Assembly (NCBI GenBank): GCA_934617425.1
Contig: CAKTUD010000001.1
Span: 62,001 to 126,000, forward strand
Source: an uncultured Eggerthellaceae bacterium
Lineage (GTDB): Bacteria > Actinomycetota > Coriobacteriia > Coriobacteriales > Eggerthellaceae
DNA: 64,000 bases
Direction of reading: 5' to 3'
This document shows positions 16,674 to 26,246 of this stretch, piece by piece. The notes beneath the pieces were generated by a model, which saw nothing but the letters and a program-made list of their open reading frames with translations, was not told where the DNA came from and did not search any database. The position numbers and the translations under genes were made by a program. How positions within the stretch are numbered: the stretch's first letter is position 1; the number at the start of each line of letters is the position of its first letter.

Positions 16674-18179
16674 ATGGACTTGGTTGAAAAGCTCGATATG
16701 CTCGCTGATGCAGCGAAGTACGATGTTGCCTGTACATCGTCGGGCTTGTCGCGTGGCGCCAAGAAAGGACAACTCGGCAATGCCTTGGGGGCTGGGTGCT
16801 GCCACAGCTTCACGCCCGATGGCCGCTGTGTCACCTTGTTGAAGGTACTGCTGAGCAACGTCTGCGTCTACGATTGTGCCTACTGCGTGAACCGAGCGAG
16901 CAACGAAGTGCCTCGTGCCACATTCACGCCCGAAGAGCTTGCCGAGCTTACCATCGGTTTCTACCGACGCAACTACATAGAAGGGCTGTTTTTGAGTTCG
17001 GGGGTCATCAGATCGCCCGACTACACAACCGAGCTGATGATTCGCTCGCTTCGGTTGCTTCGCGAACGGCACGGCTTCCGCGGCTACATCCACGCGAAAG
17101 CCGTGCCGGGCACCTCGCCTGAACTTATCGACCAATTAGGGCGTTTAGCCGATCGTTTGAGCATGAATCTCGAACTTCCCAGCCAAAAAAGCCTGCAACT
17201 GCTTTGCCCGCAGAAAAACAAGCAACGGCTTATCCAGCCCATGCGGCAAATACGTGACAGCATCGCACAAGATAGCGAATCGCGTGGATACACGCGATCG
17301 AAAACTACCTACTTGCCTTCAAAACGTCCTAAAACGAAGCAGCGCGCATTCGCACCTGCCGGACAGTCAACCCAAATGATAATCGGCGCCACCCCTGAAT
17401 CCGATTTTCAAATCCTGAACCTGTCGCAAGCATTGTATAAGTCGCTCGCTCTCAAACGCGTTTTTTTCAGCGCTTATCTACCTGTTAGCGCCGATAAGCG
17501 CTTACCGCAAAATCATGCGGTGCAGCTCAATCGCGAGCATCGCCTTTACCAAGCCGATTGGTTGCTACGCTTTTACAAATTCGATGTCTCGGAAATCATC
17601 AGCGAAGATTCACCCAACCTCGAACTCGACCTCGACCCGAAAGCGGGCTGGGCCATCAACCACCTCGATGTCTTCCCCATCGAAGTGAATACGGCACCGC
17701 TTGAATTGCTCCTTCGCGTGCCCGGTATCGGTCCACGCGGCGCACGGCTGATCGTCAAAGCGCGGCGAACCGCCTGCCTGCGAGAACGGGAGCTGCGAAA
17801 GCTTGGCATCGCCTACAAAAGAGCGTGCTATTTCATAACATGCAACGGCAAATACATGGGTTCCGGAATCGAATTCGACCCAGCAACGATTCGCGCACAG
17901 CTTGCCGCGCCCATTGACGGCGGCGAACATGGAAGCCGCTCTGCGAAAACGTTGCCTGGTCAGATGAGCCTTTTCGATGAAGAAGAGGGAAACGACCTTC
18001 TCGGCAATGACGTCGAAAACGCCAGCAAAATGTTTTCCGACCCGAAGAGTAATCAAGCAGAAACCAATCACCCATATGTCAGCCGTGCCCTCCCCAAAGC
18101 ACAGCCCCTCTCCATCGACGGCGTATTCGGCTGGCAGAACGCCTTGCAAGGCAAAGATCGCGAGAAGATCCCGGCATGA
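16674..18179 (+). CDS. Putative DNA modification/repair radical SAM protein
   Basis: This 501-residue radical SAM enzyme is of the UDG-linked type (TIGR03916). The 4Fe-4S/SAM motif is CVYDCAYC (C64, C68, C71), preceded by the conserved ADAAKYDVACTSSG and AGCCHSFTPDGRC. A helix-hairpin-helix DNA-binding motif, RVPGIGPRGARLIVKAR, lies near residue 345. An extra Lys/Arg-rich loop occurs around 205-230. I choose the ATG at 16674 because GGAG lies six bases upstream. The stop overlaps the next start (ATGA). The substrate base lesion is unknown. Two LexA-like boxes directly upstream suggest DNA-damage control. Confidence 0.85.
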   Translation: MDLVEKLDMLADAAKYDVACTSSGLSRGAKKGQLGNALGAGCCHSFTPDGRCVTLLKVLLSNVCVYDCAYCVNRASNEVPRATFTPEELAELTIGFYRRNYIEGLFLSSGVIRSPDYTTELMIRSLRLLRERHGFRGYIHAKAVPGTSPELIDQLGRLADRLSMNLELPSQKSLQLLCPQKNKQRLIQPMRQIRDSIAQDSESRGYTRSKTTYLPSKRPKTKQRAFAPAGQSTQMIIGATPESDFQILNLSQALYKSLALKRVFFSAYLPVSADKRLPQNHAVQLNREHRLYQADWLLRFYKFDVSEIISEDSPNLELDLDPKAGWAINHLDVFPIEVNTAPLELLLRVPGIGPRGARLIVKARRTACLRERELRKLGIAYKRACYFITCNGKYMGSGIEFDPATIRAQLAAPIDGGEHGSRSAKTLPGQMSLFDEEEGNDLLGNDVENASKMFSDPKSNQAETNHPYVSRALPKAQPLSIDGVFGWQNALQGKDREKIPA

Positions 18180-19162
18180 AAGCTTCAACATCTTCTTCTG
18201 CAGTCAACGCACTCGAAGATGCGGCAACGAACGCCTCAAAGGGAAAGCGCCCGCAAATCAAAGCCGCAGCGAATAGCATGCCACTTAGCAACGTCTCCTA
18301 TGTTTACGATGGAACAACCGAGGGGCTTCTCTCGGCGATTTTCCTTGCATACGCCAATCATGAGCAACCGCAAGACATGGTACGGAATGGCGATATCCAA
18401 CCGCGTCTTGGACAAAGCATCGTCTCTGTCGAGACGAATGCGCAGCATGCCGAGCGCGTTCGCAGGGGAATCGTTCGCAAGTCGAATCAAAAGACATGGG
18501 AAATCATCTTTGACGCTTCGCTTTCCGACGAGCCGCACGCGGGCACGGCGATCTATCGGCTTGTTCGCCTTATCATGGCTCGCCCCGCCATCCAAAACCG
18601 CCAGTTAAACGACCAACTGACCGATCCTGTCGTCGGTCCAGTCATCAAGCTGCACCGATTCGTCCGTAACGAACGGCACTTCATGCAACAGTTCATTCGC
18701 TTCGAACACTTCGAAGGCGACCTCTGGTTCGCACGATGCAACCCGAAAGCGAATGTGGTGCCTCTGCTGATGGATTGGTTCTCCGCGCGCTTCAACACGC
18801 AATGCTTCGTCATCCATGACGAGATCCATCATATTGCCGGCATTTACGATGGCAAAGGGTGGTATCTCGCCGAAACGAACGACGTGCATCTACCTTCCCC
18901 CGCGGACGACGAGCAAACCATGCAAGCTGCTTGGAAGGGCTTCTATAGCGCGCTTTCCATCCCTGCACGGTACCACCCCGAGCTACGACGGCAGTTCATG
19001 CCTAAGCGCTTCTGGAAGAACATCTTGGAAGTGCGCGATGAGGCCCCCTCGGCAGGCACGGGCCGCAATCTTTCGCAACCGAAACAGCGGGTTCTGCCCT
19101 CTGCGAATGCCGCAAACCGAATCGCAAGCTCGAACGGCCCCCAGCTAAAACCACAGCATTGA
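18176..19162 (+). CDS. DUF4130 putative DNA metabolism protein, partner of the radical SAM enzyme
   Basis: This 328-residue protein matches the TIGR03915/DUF4130 family, which is encoded next to the radical SAM repair enzyme in many genomes. Recognisable parts are VSYVYDGTTEGLLSAIFLAY (about 38-57), LVRLIMARP, FVRNERHFMQQFIRFE and the C-terminal PARYHPELRRQFMPKRFWKNI. It starts at the ATGA overlap with the upstream gene, so the two are co-translated; an internal ATG at 18278 is the alternative. In relatives a uracil-DNA glycosylase domain is often fused; none is visible here. The 34-residue leader and Pro/Ser-rich tail are low complexity. Confidence 0.83.
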   Translation: MKASTSSSAVNALEDAATNASKGKRPQIKAAANSMPLSNVSYVYDGTTEGLLSAIFLAYANHEQPQDMVRNGDIQPRLGQSIVSVETNAQHAERVRRGIVRKSNQKTWEIIFDASLSDEPHAGTAIYRLVRLIMARPAIQNRQLNDQLTDPVVGPVIKLHRFVRNERHFMQQFIRFEHFEGDLWFARCNPKANVVPLLMDWFSARFNTQCFVIHDEIHHIAGIYDGKGWYLAETNDVHLPSPADDEQTMQAAWKGFYSALSIPARYHPELRRQFMPKRFWKNILEVRDEAPSAGTGRNLSQPKQRVLPSANAANRIASSNGPQLKPQH

Positions 19163-19199
19163 AAAAAATCGTGGCCGCACCCAAAGAGGCACGGCCACG
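19161..19199 (-). terminator. feoB terminator
   Basis: On the minus strand, an 8-bp stem CGTGGCCG/CGGCCACG is followed by ATTTTTTT. The position between convergent genes means it may also stop rightward transcripts. Confidence 0.85.
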
Positions 19200-19235
19200 A
19201 ACACAAACCCTATTGCTTAGCTCAAGCTTGGTCTT

Positions 19236-21716
19236 TTACTTAACCTCGAGTTCGCCTTCCTTTTTAGGATAGGGACGGAACAGCATGTACAGGATGCCGA
19301 CCGCGCAAGCAACCGCCAAGATGAAGCATGCATCGATGCTACCGCCAGCAGCCACACGACCGAAGTTGTAGAACATCAGCGCCACAACGTAGGCCCACAG
19401 CATCTCGAAACCGATAGCCGCCCAGAACCATTTGTTGAAGCCGCCCATTTCGCGCTTGATAGCACCCATGGCAGCGAAGCACGGTGCGCACAGCAGGTTG
19501 AACACCAGGAACGAGAGAGCCGCAGCAGCACCGAAGCCGCCGGAAACTTCTGCCATGCTGGTGGTAAGCGCCGTGGTCCAAGCGATGGTCGGATCGCCGC
19601 CGTACAGAACAGCCATGGTGCCGACCAAGTTCTCCTTGGCCATGAAGCCCGTGACGGTTGCCGCAGCGGATTCCCAGTTGCCCCAGCCAAGCGGAGCGAA
19701 GATCCAGCAGAAGGCATTGCCAAACGCCGCAAGCAGCGAGTTGTCCATTTCGGAAACCGCACCGAACACACCATCTTCGAAGCCATAGCCAGACAGGAAC
19801 CAAACGATGATGGTTGCCAGAAGGATGATCGTGCCAGCCTTCTTGATGAATGCCCATGCACGCTCCCACATGCTGCGCAGCAAGTCAACGAACCGCGGCA
19901 TACGGTATTCGGGCAGCTCCATGATGTACGGAGTGGTCTCGCCCAAGAACGGCTTGGTCTTCTTCAGCATGATGCCGGAAACAATGATCGAACCGATACC
20001 CAAGAAGTACGCCATCGGGGCAACCCACCAGACGCCGCCGAAAAATGCCGTGGAGATAAGGGCGATCGGAGGAAGCTTAGCCGAACACGGCATGAACGTG
20101 GTGGTCATGATGGTCAGGTGACGCGAAGACTCCGACTCGATGGTACGGGAAGCCATGATGCCCGGAACACCGCAACCGGTGCCGATGATCATCGGGATGA
20201 ACGTCTTGCCAGACAAGCCGAAGCGACGGAAGATGCGGTCGAGAATGAAGGTGACGCGTGCCATGTATCCGCAGCCCTCGAGAATGGCCAGCAGGAAGAA
20301 CAGCACCATGATCTGGGGCACGAAGCCGAGAACCGCGCCAACGCCGGCGATGATGCCGTTGATGACCAGATCATCCAGCCATTCAGGCGCATCGATGGCG
20401 GTAAGGCCATCCTCAGCCAGAACGGGGATGCCCGGAACCCACGGACCGTACTCGCTCGGATCAGCCTCGGGAACCTCAAGAGCCGCCTGGAAGTCCTCCA
20501 GGGTCACTTCATGCTCGTCAACCTCACCGGTTTCCTCATCAACGATGTGGGTTTCCGCAACAAGGTTTGCTGCGTCCTCTTCGAATGAGGCAAGAGCGGC
20601 TTGGCCCTCATCGGAATCGAGGTCGCCTTCGGCGTCCTCGCCGAGGTATTCAGAGATAGCGTCAACATCGATACCCGCCTCTTCGGCATCGGTCAAAAAC
20701 GCACTGATGTCGTTCTGGGCATCATCGTATTCACCCGAAACCTCGTCATAAGCCTCACGGCCCTGAGAGGCAACGAACCAGCCGTCGCCGAACACGCCGT
20801 CATTCATCCAATCGGTGAAGTAAGTGCCAACCGTCGAAATAGCGAGGTAGTAGACCAGCGTGATGATGGCAGCGAAGATAGGCAATGCAAGAATACGATG
20901 CGTCAGGATACGATCGATCTTCTCAGAGGTTGTCAAGCCCTTGATCGATCGCTTCTGCACGCTGCCGATGAAGTTCGTGATGAACTTGTAGCGCTCGTTG
21001 GTGATGATCGCATCGGAATGATCGTCAAACTCGGACTCGGCGCCCAGGATAATGTCGGAGCAATCGATTTTGCCGAGCTTCTGCTCTGCAAGAGAATCGC
21101 GCTCGAAGAGCTTGATTGCGTTGTAGCGGCGCATCTGCGCAGGAACCGATGCGGGAAGTTTCTCTTCCACGCGTTTCAGGTAAGCCTCGACCTCCTGGCA
21201 GAAATGTGGCGGGATGGGAGCCTGGCCCGAACGGCCGGCTTTCACGACCGCTGCGGTGGCATCCTCGATGCCATCGCCATGAAGTGCGGAAATCTCGATA
21301 ACCGGCACGTTCAGCCTGCGGCTGAGCTCGTCGGACTTGATTGTGTAACCGCGTTTCTTGACGATGTCCATCTGGTTCAAGGCAACAACCATAGGCAGGC
21401 CGAATTCCATCAGCTGCGTGGTCAAATAAAGGTTGCGCTCAAGATTCGATGCGTCGACGATGTTGAGGACCGCATCAGGATCGCCGCTTGCGAGATAATC
21501 GCGAGCAATAACTTCTTCGTTGGTGTAGGGGGAAAGCGAATAGATGCCAGGAAGGTCTACGAACTCGATTTCCTTATCGCCCTTTAGGGTACCCGTCTTG
21601 CGTTCGACTGTAACGCCCGGCCAGTTGCCGACATACTGATGGTTGCCGGTGAGCTGGTTGAACAACGTCGTTTTGCCCGAGTTGGGGTTACCCACTAAAG
21701 CAATCTTAAGTGCCAT
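19236..21716 (-). CDS. feoB: Ferrous iron transporter FeoB with acidic extracytoplasmic insert
   Basis: This 826-residue Fe(II) permease has an N-terminal G-protein domain: G1 GNPNSGKT (9-16), G3 DLPG (54-57), G4 NQMD (114-117). Then come a helical spacer domain and the membrane core with the GTGCGVPGIMASRTIES gate (about 512-528) and FMPCSAKLPP (541-550). Between the first and second membrane helices lies an unusually long acidic insert (about 301-440, rich in Asp/Glu) predicted to face outward. The C-terminus includes a further helix and a short charged tail. It is 79 bp downstream of feoA on the same strand. It imports ferrous iron, with GTP as regulator or energy source. Confidence 0.95.
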   Translation of the reverse strand: MALKIALVGNPNSGKTTLFNQLTGNHQYVGNWPGVTVERKTGTLKGDKEIEFVDLPGIYSLSPYTNEEVIARDYLASGDPDAVLNIVDASNLERNLYLTTQLMEFGLPMVVALNQMDIVKKRGYTIKSDELSRRLNVPVIEISALHGDGIEDATAAVVKAGRSGQAPIPPHFCQEVEAYLKRVEEKLPASVPAQMRRYNAIKLFERDSLAEQKLGKIDCSDIILGAESEFDDHSDAIITNERYKFITNFIGSVQKRSIKGLTTSEKIDRILTHRILALPIFAAIITLVYYLAISTVGTYFTDWMNDGVFGDGWFVASQGREAYDEVSGEYDDAQNDISAFLTDAEEAGIDVDAISEYLGEDAEGDLDSDEGQAALASFEEDAANLVAETHIVDEETGEVDEHEVTLEDFQAALEVPEADPSEYGPWVPGIPVLAEDGLTAIDAPEWLDDLVINGIIAGVGAVLGFVPQIMVLFFLLAILEGCGYMARVTFILDRIFRRFGLSGKTFIPMIIGTGCGVPGIMASRTIESESSRHLTIMTTTFMPCSAKLPPIALISTAFFGGVWWVAPMAYFLGIGSIIVSGIMLKKTKPFLGETTPYIMELPEYRMPRFVDLLRSMWERAWAFIKKAGTIILLATIIVWFLSGYGFEDGVFGAVSEMDNSLLAAFGNAFCWIFAPLGWGNWESAAATVTGFMAKENLVGTMAVLYGGDPTIAWTTALTTSMAEVSGGFGAAAALSFLVFNLLCAPCFAAMGAIKREMGGFNKWFWAAIGFEMLWAYVVALMFYNFGRVAAGGSIDACFILAVACAVGILYMLFRPYPKKEGELEVK

Positions 21717-21795
21717 TTGCTTAGTGCTCCACTCTGCGCGTTATACGCGCCCAAATCGTATTTTGATTTTGCGTTGACGTTAGATCTGAAAGTGG

Positions 21796-22020
21796 CTAGA
21801 TTTTCTCTACTTCGATGCCACTGAGGTCTGACCTGCGCAAAGACAGATGATAGCCGCGTACGGTCATGTCTACGGGATCATCAAGCGGCGCAACCTTCAT
21901 GATGGTGATTTCTGCGCCACGGGTGATACCCATGTCCATGATGCGACGACGCGTCTCGCCGGTGTCGTTCAAACGAACAACGCGACCTGTCTCGCCAGGC
22001 TTAAGATCATTCAGAGTCAT
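21796..22020 (-). CDS. feoA: FeoA-type SH3-like iron transport protein
   Basis: This 74-residue protein starts at MTLNDLKPGETGRVV. The characteristic FeoA motif RRRIMDMGITRGAEITIMKVAPLDDP is present, ending in the YHLSLRRSDLSGIEVEKI segment. FeoA is a small cytoplasmic SH3-fold partner that modulates FeoB. The ATG at 22020 follows GGGAGAC; the frame extends upstream but without a ribosome site. It heads the feoAB operon. Confidence 0.93.
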   Translation of the reverse strand: MTLNDLKPGETGRVVRLNDTGETRRRIMDMGITRGAEITIMKVAPLDDPVDMTVRGYHLSLRRSDLSGIEVEKI

Positions 22021-22227
22021 GTTTGTCTCCCTTCGTTTACTCGATAGAACCAAGAAACTTAATGCAAACAAACTCAAATCTTGAGCTTATTAACTAAAGA
22101 TAACTTATTGCCATGGCAACATAAAGAAGTTACGGCTGAATAACAGTTTCTGTAACAAAATCATCACATTGCCTGTTCACAGGCTTTATTCATGATGACT
22201 AACAAATTTTACACGCCGTAATGCTGG

Positions 22228-22258
22228 ATTATAGCCCGCTTACTTTAGCTCGCGCTAT
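22228..22258 (-). promoter_or_regulatory. feoAB promoter with candidate iron box
   Basis: On the minus strand TATAAT (22233-22228) is a good -10. Immediately upstream, on the plus strand, TTAGC-TCGC-GCTAT (22245-22258) matches nine of ten bases of the half-sites in the FeoB-associated gene's operator. It lies about 225 bp from feoA. The remaining gap from 22021 to 22431 is AT-rich with no supported gene. Confidence 0.45.
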
Positions 22259-22431
22259 AAGCATAATTTTGCAGGGGATTCGCCCACCGTAAACAAGACT
22301 GCACGAAGGCAAGCTTGCGACATCCGACCAAAAACGGACTTCCATTGGCAGAGCACTCCAACATTGAAAACACTGCCACCTGGCGATTGCGCTAGAATAG
22401 CGCGTTGCTGACTATTGAAAGGTTACGTATC

Positions 22432-23880
22432 GTGGCAGAAAAGCAAGGAAACAATCCAAGCGCTAGCGCCGAAGGCACTAGCGGGGCAGCTGCCCCGCGC
22501 GAGCATTTCGCCTCGCGTCTGGGCTTCATCCTCATTAGCGCCGGCTGCGCAATCGGCTTGGGAAACGTTTGGCGCTTCCCTTATATCACCGGTCAATACG
22601 GCGGCGCGGCATTCGTCCTTATATATTTGATATTCCTGGTTATCCTAGGTTTGCCCGTCATGGTGATGGAGTTCGCCGTCGGACGTGCCAGCCAAAAATC
22701 CTCCGCGCAGGCCTTTGACATCTTGCAACCTTCGCGCAAGTGGCACTGGTTTAGCTGGTGGGGATACGTCGGCTGCATGATCTTGATGATGTTCTACACC
22801 ACGGTTTGCGGCTGGATGCTTGCCTATATCCCCCAGATGGCCTCGGGTATGTTCGACGGTGCGACGGCCGATGTTTCGGGCGCGGCGTTCAGCTCGATGC
22901 TGGCCGATCCCACCATGCTCATCGGCTGGATGCTTGCCGCCGTGGCCATCGGCTTTTTGGTATGCAGTCTCGGCCTGCAAAAAGGCGTCGAGCGCGTAAC
23001 GAAATGGATGATGGCGACGTTGTTCGTCGTCATGCTTGCGCTGTGCATCCGCGCAGTCACCTTGCCAGGCGCGGGCGAAGGCATCGCGTTCTACCTGGTT
23101 CCCGATTTCAGTCGCCTGTTCGCCAACGGCCTTTCCACCTTCGGCGACGCCGTATACGCGGCCATGGGCCAAGCGTTCTTCAGCCTGTCGCTGGGCATCG
23201 CCGCAATGGAAATCTTCGGCAGCTACATCGGCAAGGAGCGCAGCCTTACAGGCGAGGCCGTGTCGGTAACGGTGTTGAACACCGTGGTTGCCATCCTGGC
23301 CGGCCTCATCATCTTCCCCGCCTGCTTCGCTTATGGCGTGAACCCCGATTCGGGCCCGTCGCTCGTGTTCGTCACGCTGCCGGTGGTCTTTGGGCAGATG
23401 CCCCTCGGCAACGTGTGGGGCGCACTGTTCTTCGTGTTCATGTCGTTCGCATCGCTCTCCACCGTCATCGCCGTGTTCGAGAACCTCATCAGCTGGTCGA
23501 TGGATAAATGGAACATCACCCGCGGCAAAGCCGTGGTCATAAACGGCCTTTTGGTCGTCGTGCTCAGCCTGCCCTGCGCCCTGGGATTCAATCTGTGGTC
23601 GGGCGTCACCATCCCCGCCATCGGCGACATCCAATCGATCGAGGACTTCATCGTCTCCAACAACATGTTGCCTTTGGGCAGCCTTATCTTCTTGCTGTTC
23701 TGCACGATTAAGAAGGGTTGGGGTTGGGATAAATTCCTTGCCGAAGCCGATGCGGGCGAGGGCATCAAGTTCCCGCGCTGGGCGCACGGCTGGCTGCGTT
23801 TCGGCGTACCCACATTGATCGTCATCATCTTCATCATGGGATACGCGCCCAAAGTTGCCATTTGGTTGGGCCTCTCATAA
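22432..23880 (+). CDS. NSS-family sodium-dependent transporter 1
   Basis: This 482-residue neurotransmitter:sodium symporter family (SNF) permease is LeuT/MhsT-like. Helix 1 has SAGCAIGLGNVWRFPY, the unwound sodium/substrate region, and helix 6 has AFFSLSLGIAAMEIFGSYIG. About 11-12 helices are predicted. A Ser/Ala/Gly-rich 30-residue N-terminus precedes helix 1. I choose the GTG at 22432 because GAAAGG is nine bases upstream. It is probably an amino-acid importer. A terminator follows within 40 bp. Confidence 0.88.
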   Translation: MAEKQGNNPSASAEGTSGAAAPREHFASRLGFILISAGCAIGLGNVWRFPYITGQYGGAAFVLIYLIFLVILGLPVMVMEFAVGRASQKSSAQAFDILQPSRKWHWFSWWGYVGCMILMMFYTTVCGWMLAYIPQMASGMFDGATADVSGAAFSSMLADPTMLIGWMLAAVAIGFLVCSLGLQKGVERVTKWMMATLFVVMLALCIRAVTLPGAGEGIAFYLVPDFSRLFANGLSTFGDAVYAAMGQAFFSLSLGIAAMEIFGSYIGKERSLTGEAVSVTVLNTVVAILAGLIIFPACFAYGVNPDSGPSLVFVTLPVVFGQMPLGNVWGALFFVFMSFASLSTVIAVFENLISWSMDKWNITRGKAVVINGLLVVVLSLPCALGFNLWSGVTIPAIGDIQSIEDFIVSNNMLPLGSLIFLLFCTIKKGWGWDKFLAEADAGEGIKFPRWAHGWLRFGVPTLIVIIFIMGYAPKVAIWLGLS

Positions 23881-23914
23881 AGCTACTCACCAGTCTAATC
23901 GCTTTTCCGCATGC

Positions 23915-23953
23915 AAATTGCCGGAGTCGCGCTTATGCGGCCCGGCAATTTTA
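23915..23953 (+). terminator. Terminator after NSS transporter 1
   Basis: Ten-base arms AAATTGCCGG (23915-23924) and CCGGCAATTT (23942-23951) pair perfectly, and the A/T ends supply the T run. Confidence 0.85.
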
Positions 23954-24083
23954 GTTTCGGTGCAGTTTATTGCTTTTCATGGGTTCACCTGCGGCGCGGC
24001 AACGTCTAGAATCTGTCTATCATCTTTGCGCGCGGCATCGTCGGCACGCTTCCATAAAAATCAAGATCGATGGGATAGCGGGA

Positions 24084-24662
24084 ATGAAACTACTTGAAGA
24101 GCGCATCCGCCAGGATGGCATCGTCAAAGAAGGCAACGTCTTGAAGGTTGACAACTTCTTGAACCACCAAATGGACGTGAGCCTATTCAAAGAGATGGCA
24201 CTTGAGTGGAAAGAGCATTTTGCCGACCGCCCCATCAACAAGATCCTGACCATCGAAGCCAGCGGCATCGCCATCGCAGCCATCGCAGCAAGCGTCTTTG
24301 ATGTGCCGGTTGTTTTCGCCAAAAAGGCAAAGAGCATCAATATCGACGGCTCGGTTTACAACGTGGAGGTAGAGTCGTTCACCCATAAGAACATCTCGCA
24401 GGTCATCGTCTCCAAAAAGTACCTCGGATCCGACGACCACGTGTTCATCATCGACGACTTCATGGCAAACGGATGCGCTATGGACGGCCTGATCGATATC
24501 TGCAAGATGGCCGGCGCCACCGTCGAGGGAATCGGCATCGCCATCGAAAAGGGCTTCCAAGGCGGCGGCGATAGGCTGCGCGAACGTGGGTTTGACATCG
24601 ACTCACTTGCCATCGTGGAATCCATGGATGCCGCAACGGGCGAGATCGAGTTCCGCGCATGA
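24084..24662 (+). CDS. xpt: Xanthine phosphoribosyltransferase
   Basis: This 192-residue type I phosphoribosyltransferase salvages xanthine to XMP using PRPP. It begins [14 protein letters not shown] and shows [11 protein letters not shown], the [10 protein letters not shown] segment and the PRPP-binding [11 protein letters not shown]. Length and order match Xpt. The start is the ATG at 24084, with GGGATAGCGGGA upstream. Its stop overlaps the permease start (ATGA at 24659-24662), forming a salvage operon. No purine riboswitch signature was recognised in the 130-bp leader. Confidence 0.93.
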   Translation: MKLLEERIRQDGIVKEGNVLKVDNFLNHQMDVSLFKEMALEWKEHFADRPINKILTIEASGIAIAAIAASVFDVPVVFAKKAKSINIDGSVYNVEVESFTHKNISQVIVSKKYLGSDDHVFIIDDFMANGCAMDGLIDICKMAGATVEGIGIAIEKGFQGGGDRLRERGFDIDSLAIVESMDAATGEIEFRA

Positions 24663-26020
24663 GCAGCAAAACCGACCTTCGCCGCCAGCTTGGCGATTAT
24701 CACGGAGATGTTCCTGTTGCCAAAGCGCTGCCCTACGGCGTGCAGCACGTGCTAGCCATGTTCGTCTCGAACCTAGCCCCTATCGTCATCATCTGCGCGG
24801 CGGCGGGGCTTGGCACCGACGACACCGCTATGCTCATTCAAAACGCCATGATCGCCGCCGGCATCGGCACGCTCATCCAGCTTTTCGGCGTATGGCGCAT
24901 CGGCGCTAAGCTGCCCATCGTCATGGGCTTAAGCTTCACGTTCGTCACCGTTCTTTGCGGCGTTGCGGCAACTTATGGTATGGGCGCCGTGGTAGGAGCC
25001 GTCATCGTAGGTGGCTGCATCGAGGGTTTTCTGGGGCTTTTCGCCAAATATTGGTACAAATATATAGGCAGCATCGTTTCGGCGGTCGTTGTCGTATCCA
25101 TCGGGTTTTCGCTGCTTTCCACCGGCGCGGAAACGTTTGCTGGCGGCTCGAGCGCTGCCGATTTCGGCTCGTGGGAAAATCTCTTTTTGGGCACCATCTC
25201 GCTTTTGGCGTGCCTTTTGTTCCAGCGCTTTGCCAAAGGCAGCGCAAAGCAGCTCTCCATCTTGTTCGGCCTGGTTTTCGGCTATGTCGTGGCGCTTATC
25301 ATGGGGCGCGTCGACCTTTCCGGATTCCAGGGGCTGCAAATCTTCTCGCTGCCGCACATCATGCCCTTTGCACCCGAATTCCACGCCGGGGCAATCATCT
25401 CGATGACGTTGCTCTTTTTGGTAAGCGCGGCGGAAACCATCGGCGACACCGGCGCGATTGCGCGCATCGGCTTCGAGCGCAATCCTTCCGAACGCGAGAT
25501 TTCCGGCGCGGTTGCGGCCGATGGCTTCACCAGCGCCATTGCCGGCGTCCTTGGATGCTCGCCGCTCACCTCGTTTGCGCAGAACATCGGCCTTATCGGC
25601 ATGACGGGCGTCGTCAACCGCCGTGCCATCGCCTGCGGCGCAGGCGTGCTTATCGTTGCCGCCTTCGTGCCCGCCGTCAGCGCCACCTTCAGCTCGGTTC
25701 CCAACGCCGTTTTGGGTGGATGCACCATCATGATGTTCGGCACCATCGTAACCAGCGGTTTTCAGATGGTTGCTGCCGCGGGCTTCACGCAGCGCAATAT
25801 CACCATCGCTGCAACGTCTTTGGCCATAGGCATCGGATTCTCGCAGGTAAGCGTCATCTTCCAGACGTTTCCCGAGCTGGTGCAGAACATCTTCGTCAAC
25901 AACAGCATCGCACTCACCTTCTTGGTTGCCTTGGTCATGAACCTTTGCATGCCCAAAGAAGCACAGCCCGCGGTGGTTGCCGACGGAGACGATTCGCAAG
26001 AAATGACCGGCGAAAATTAG
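24659..26020 (+). CDS. pbuX: Xanthine/uracil permease (NCS2 family)
   Basis: This 453-residue nucleobase:cation symporter-2 protein has about 14 helices. Signature regions include [19 protein letters not shown] at the first helix, [15 protein letters not shown] (helix 8 with the substrate-binding Glu) and [20 protein letters not shown]. Coupling to xpt by a 4-bp overlap indicates xanthine as the likely substrate; uracil cannot be excluded from sequence alone. A terminator follows. Confidence 0.9.
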   Translation: MSSKTDLRRQLGDYHGDVPVAKALPYGVQHVLAMFVSNLAPIVIICAAAGLGTDDTAMLIQNAMIAAGIGTLIQLFGVWRIGAKLPIVMGLSFTFVTVLCGVAATYGMGAVVGAVIVGGCIEGFLGLFAKYWYKYIGSIVSAVVVVSIGFSLLSTGAETFAGGSSAADFGSWENLFLGTISLLACLLFQRFAKGSAKQLSILFGLVFGYVVALIMGRVDLSGFQGLQIFSLPHIMPFAPEFHAGAIISMTLLFLVSAAETIGDTGAIARIGFERNPSEREISGAVAADGFTSAIAGVLGCSPLTSFAQNIGLIGMTGVVNRRAIACGAGVLIVAAFVPAVSATFSSVPNAVLGGCTIMMFGTIVTSGFQMVAAAGFTQRNITIAATSLAIGIGFSQVSVIFQTFPELVQNIFVNNSIALTFLVALVMNLCMPKEAQPAVVADGDDSQEMTGEN

Positions 26021-26065
26021 CCGCGGCGTTCAAGCGAAACCGCAATTTCGTTCAAACTTTGCAAA

Positions 26066-26090
26066 CGGCCTGCTTACGCGGGCTGTTTTT
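26066..26090 (+). terminator. Terminator after xpt-pbuX
   Basis: An 8-bp stem with two GU pairs, CGGCCTGC/GCGGGCTG, and a TTAC loop is followed by TTTTT. Confidence 0.8.
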
Positions 26091-26246
26091 ATGCGCATGG
26101 CGCGGCGGCGATAAACGATTAGCCTGCCGTTAACCTTATTATTTCGAATATTTCCATCTCGTTTCGCAAACCGATCACGGAATGCTTACTATATTGAGCG
26201 TTGCCCTTGGCAACCCATTGCACGATATCGATCAAGGATCAGCTAG

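Noticed and set aside
20601..21587. Long plus-strand frame opposite feoB
   Set aside because: It is antisense to the conserved FeoB G-domain region and has no homology signature.
23954..24083. Purine riboswitch before xpt
   Set aside because: The leader lacks the conserved TATA...GGTCGATA-type junction sequences of guanine/xanthine aptamers.
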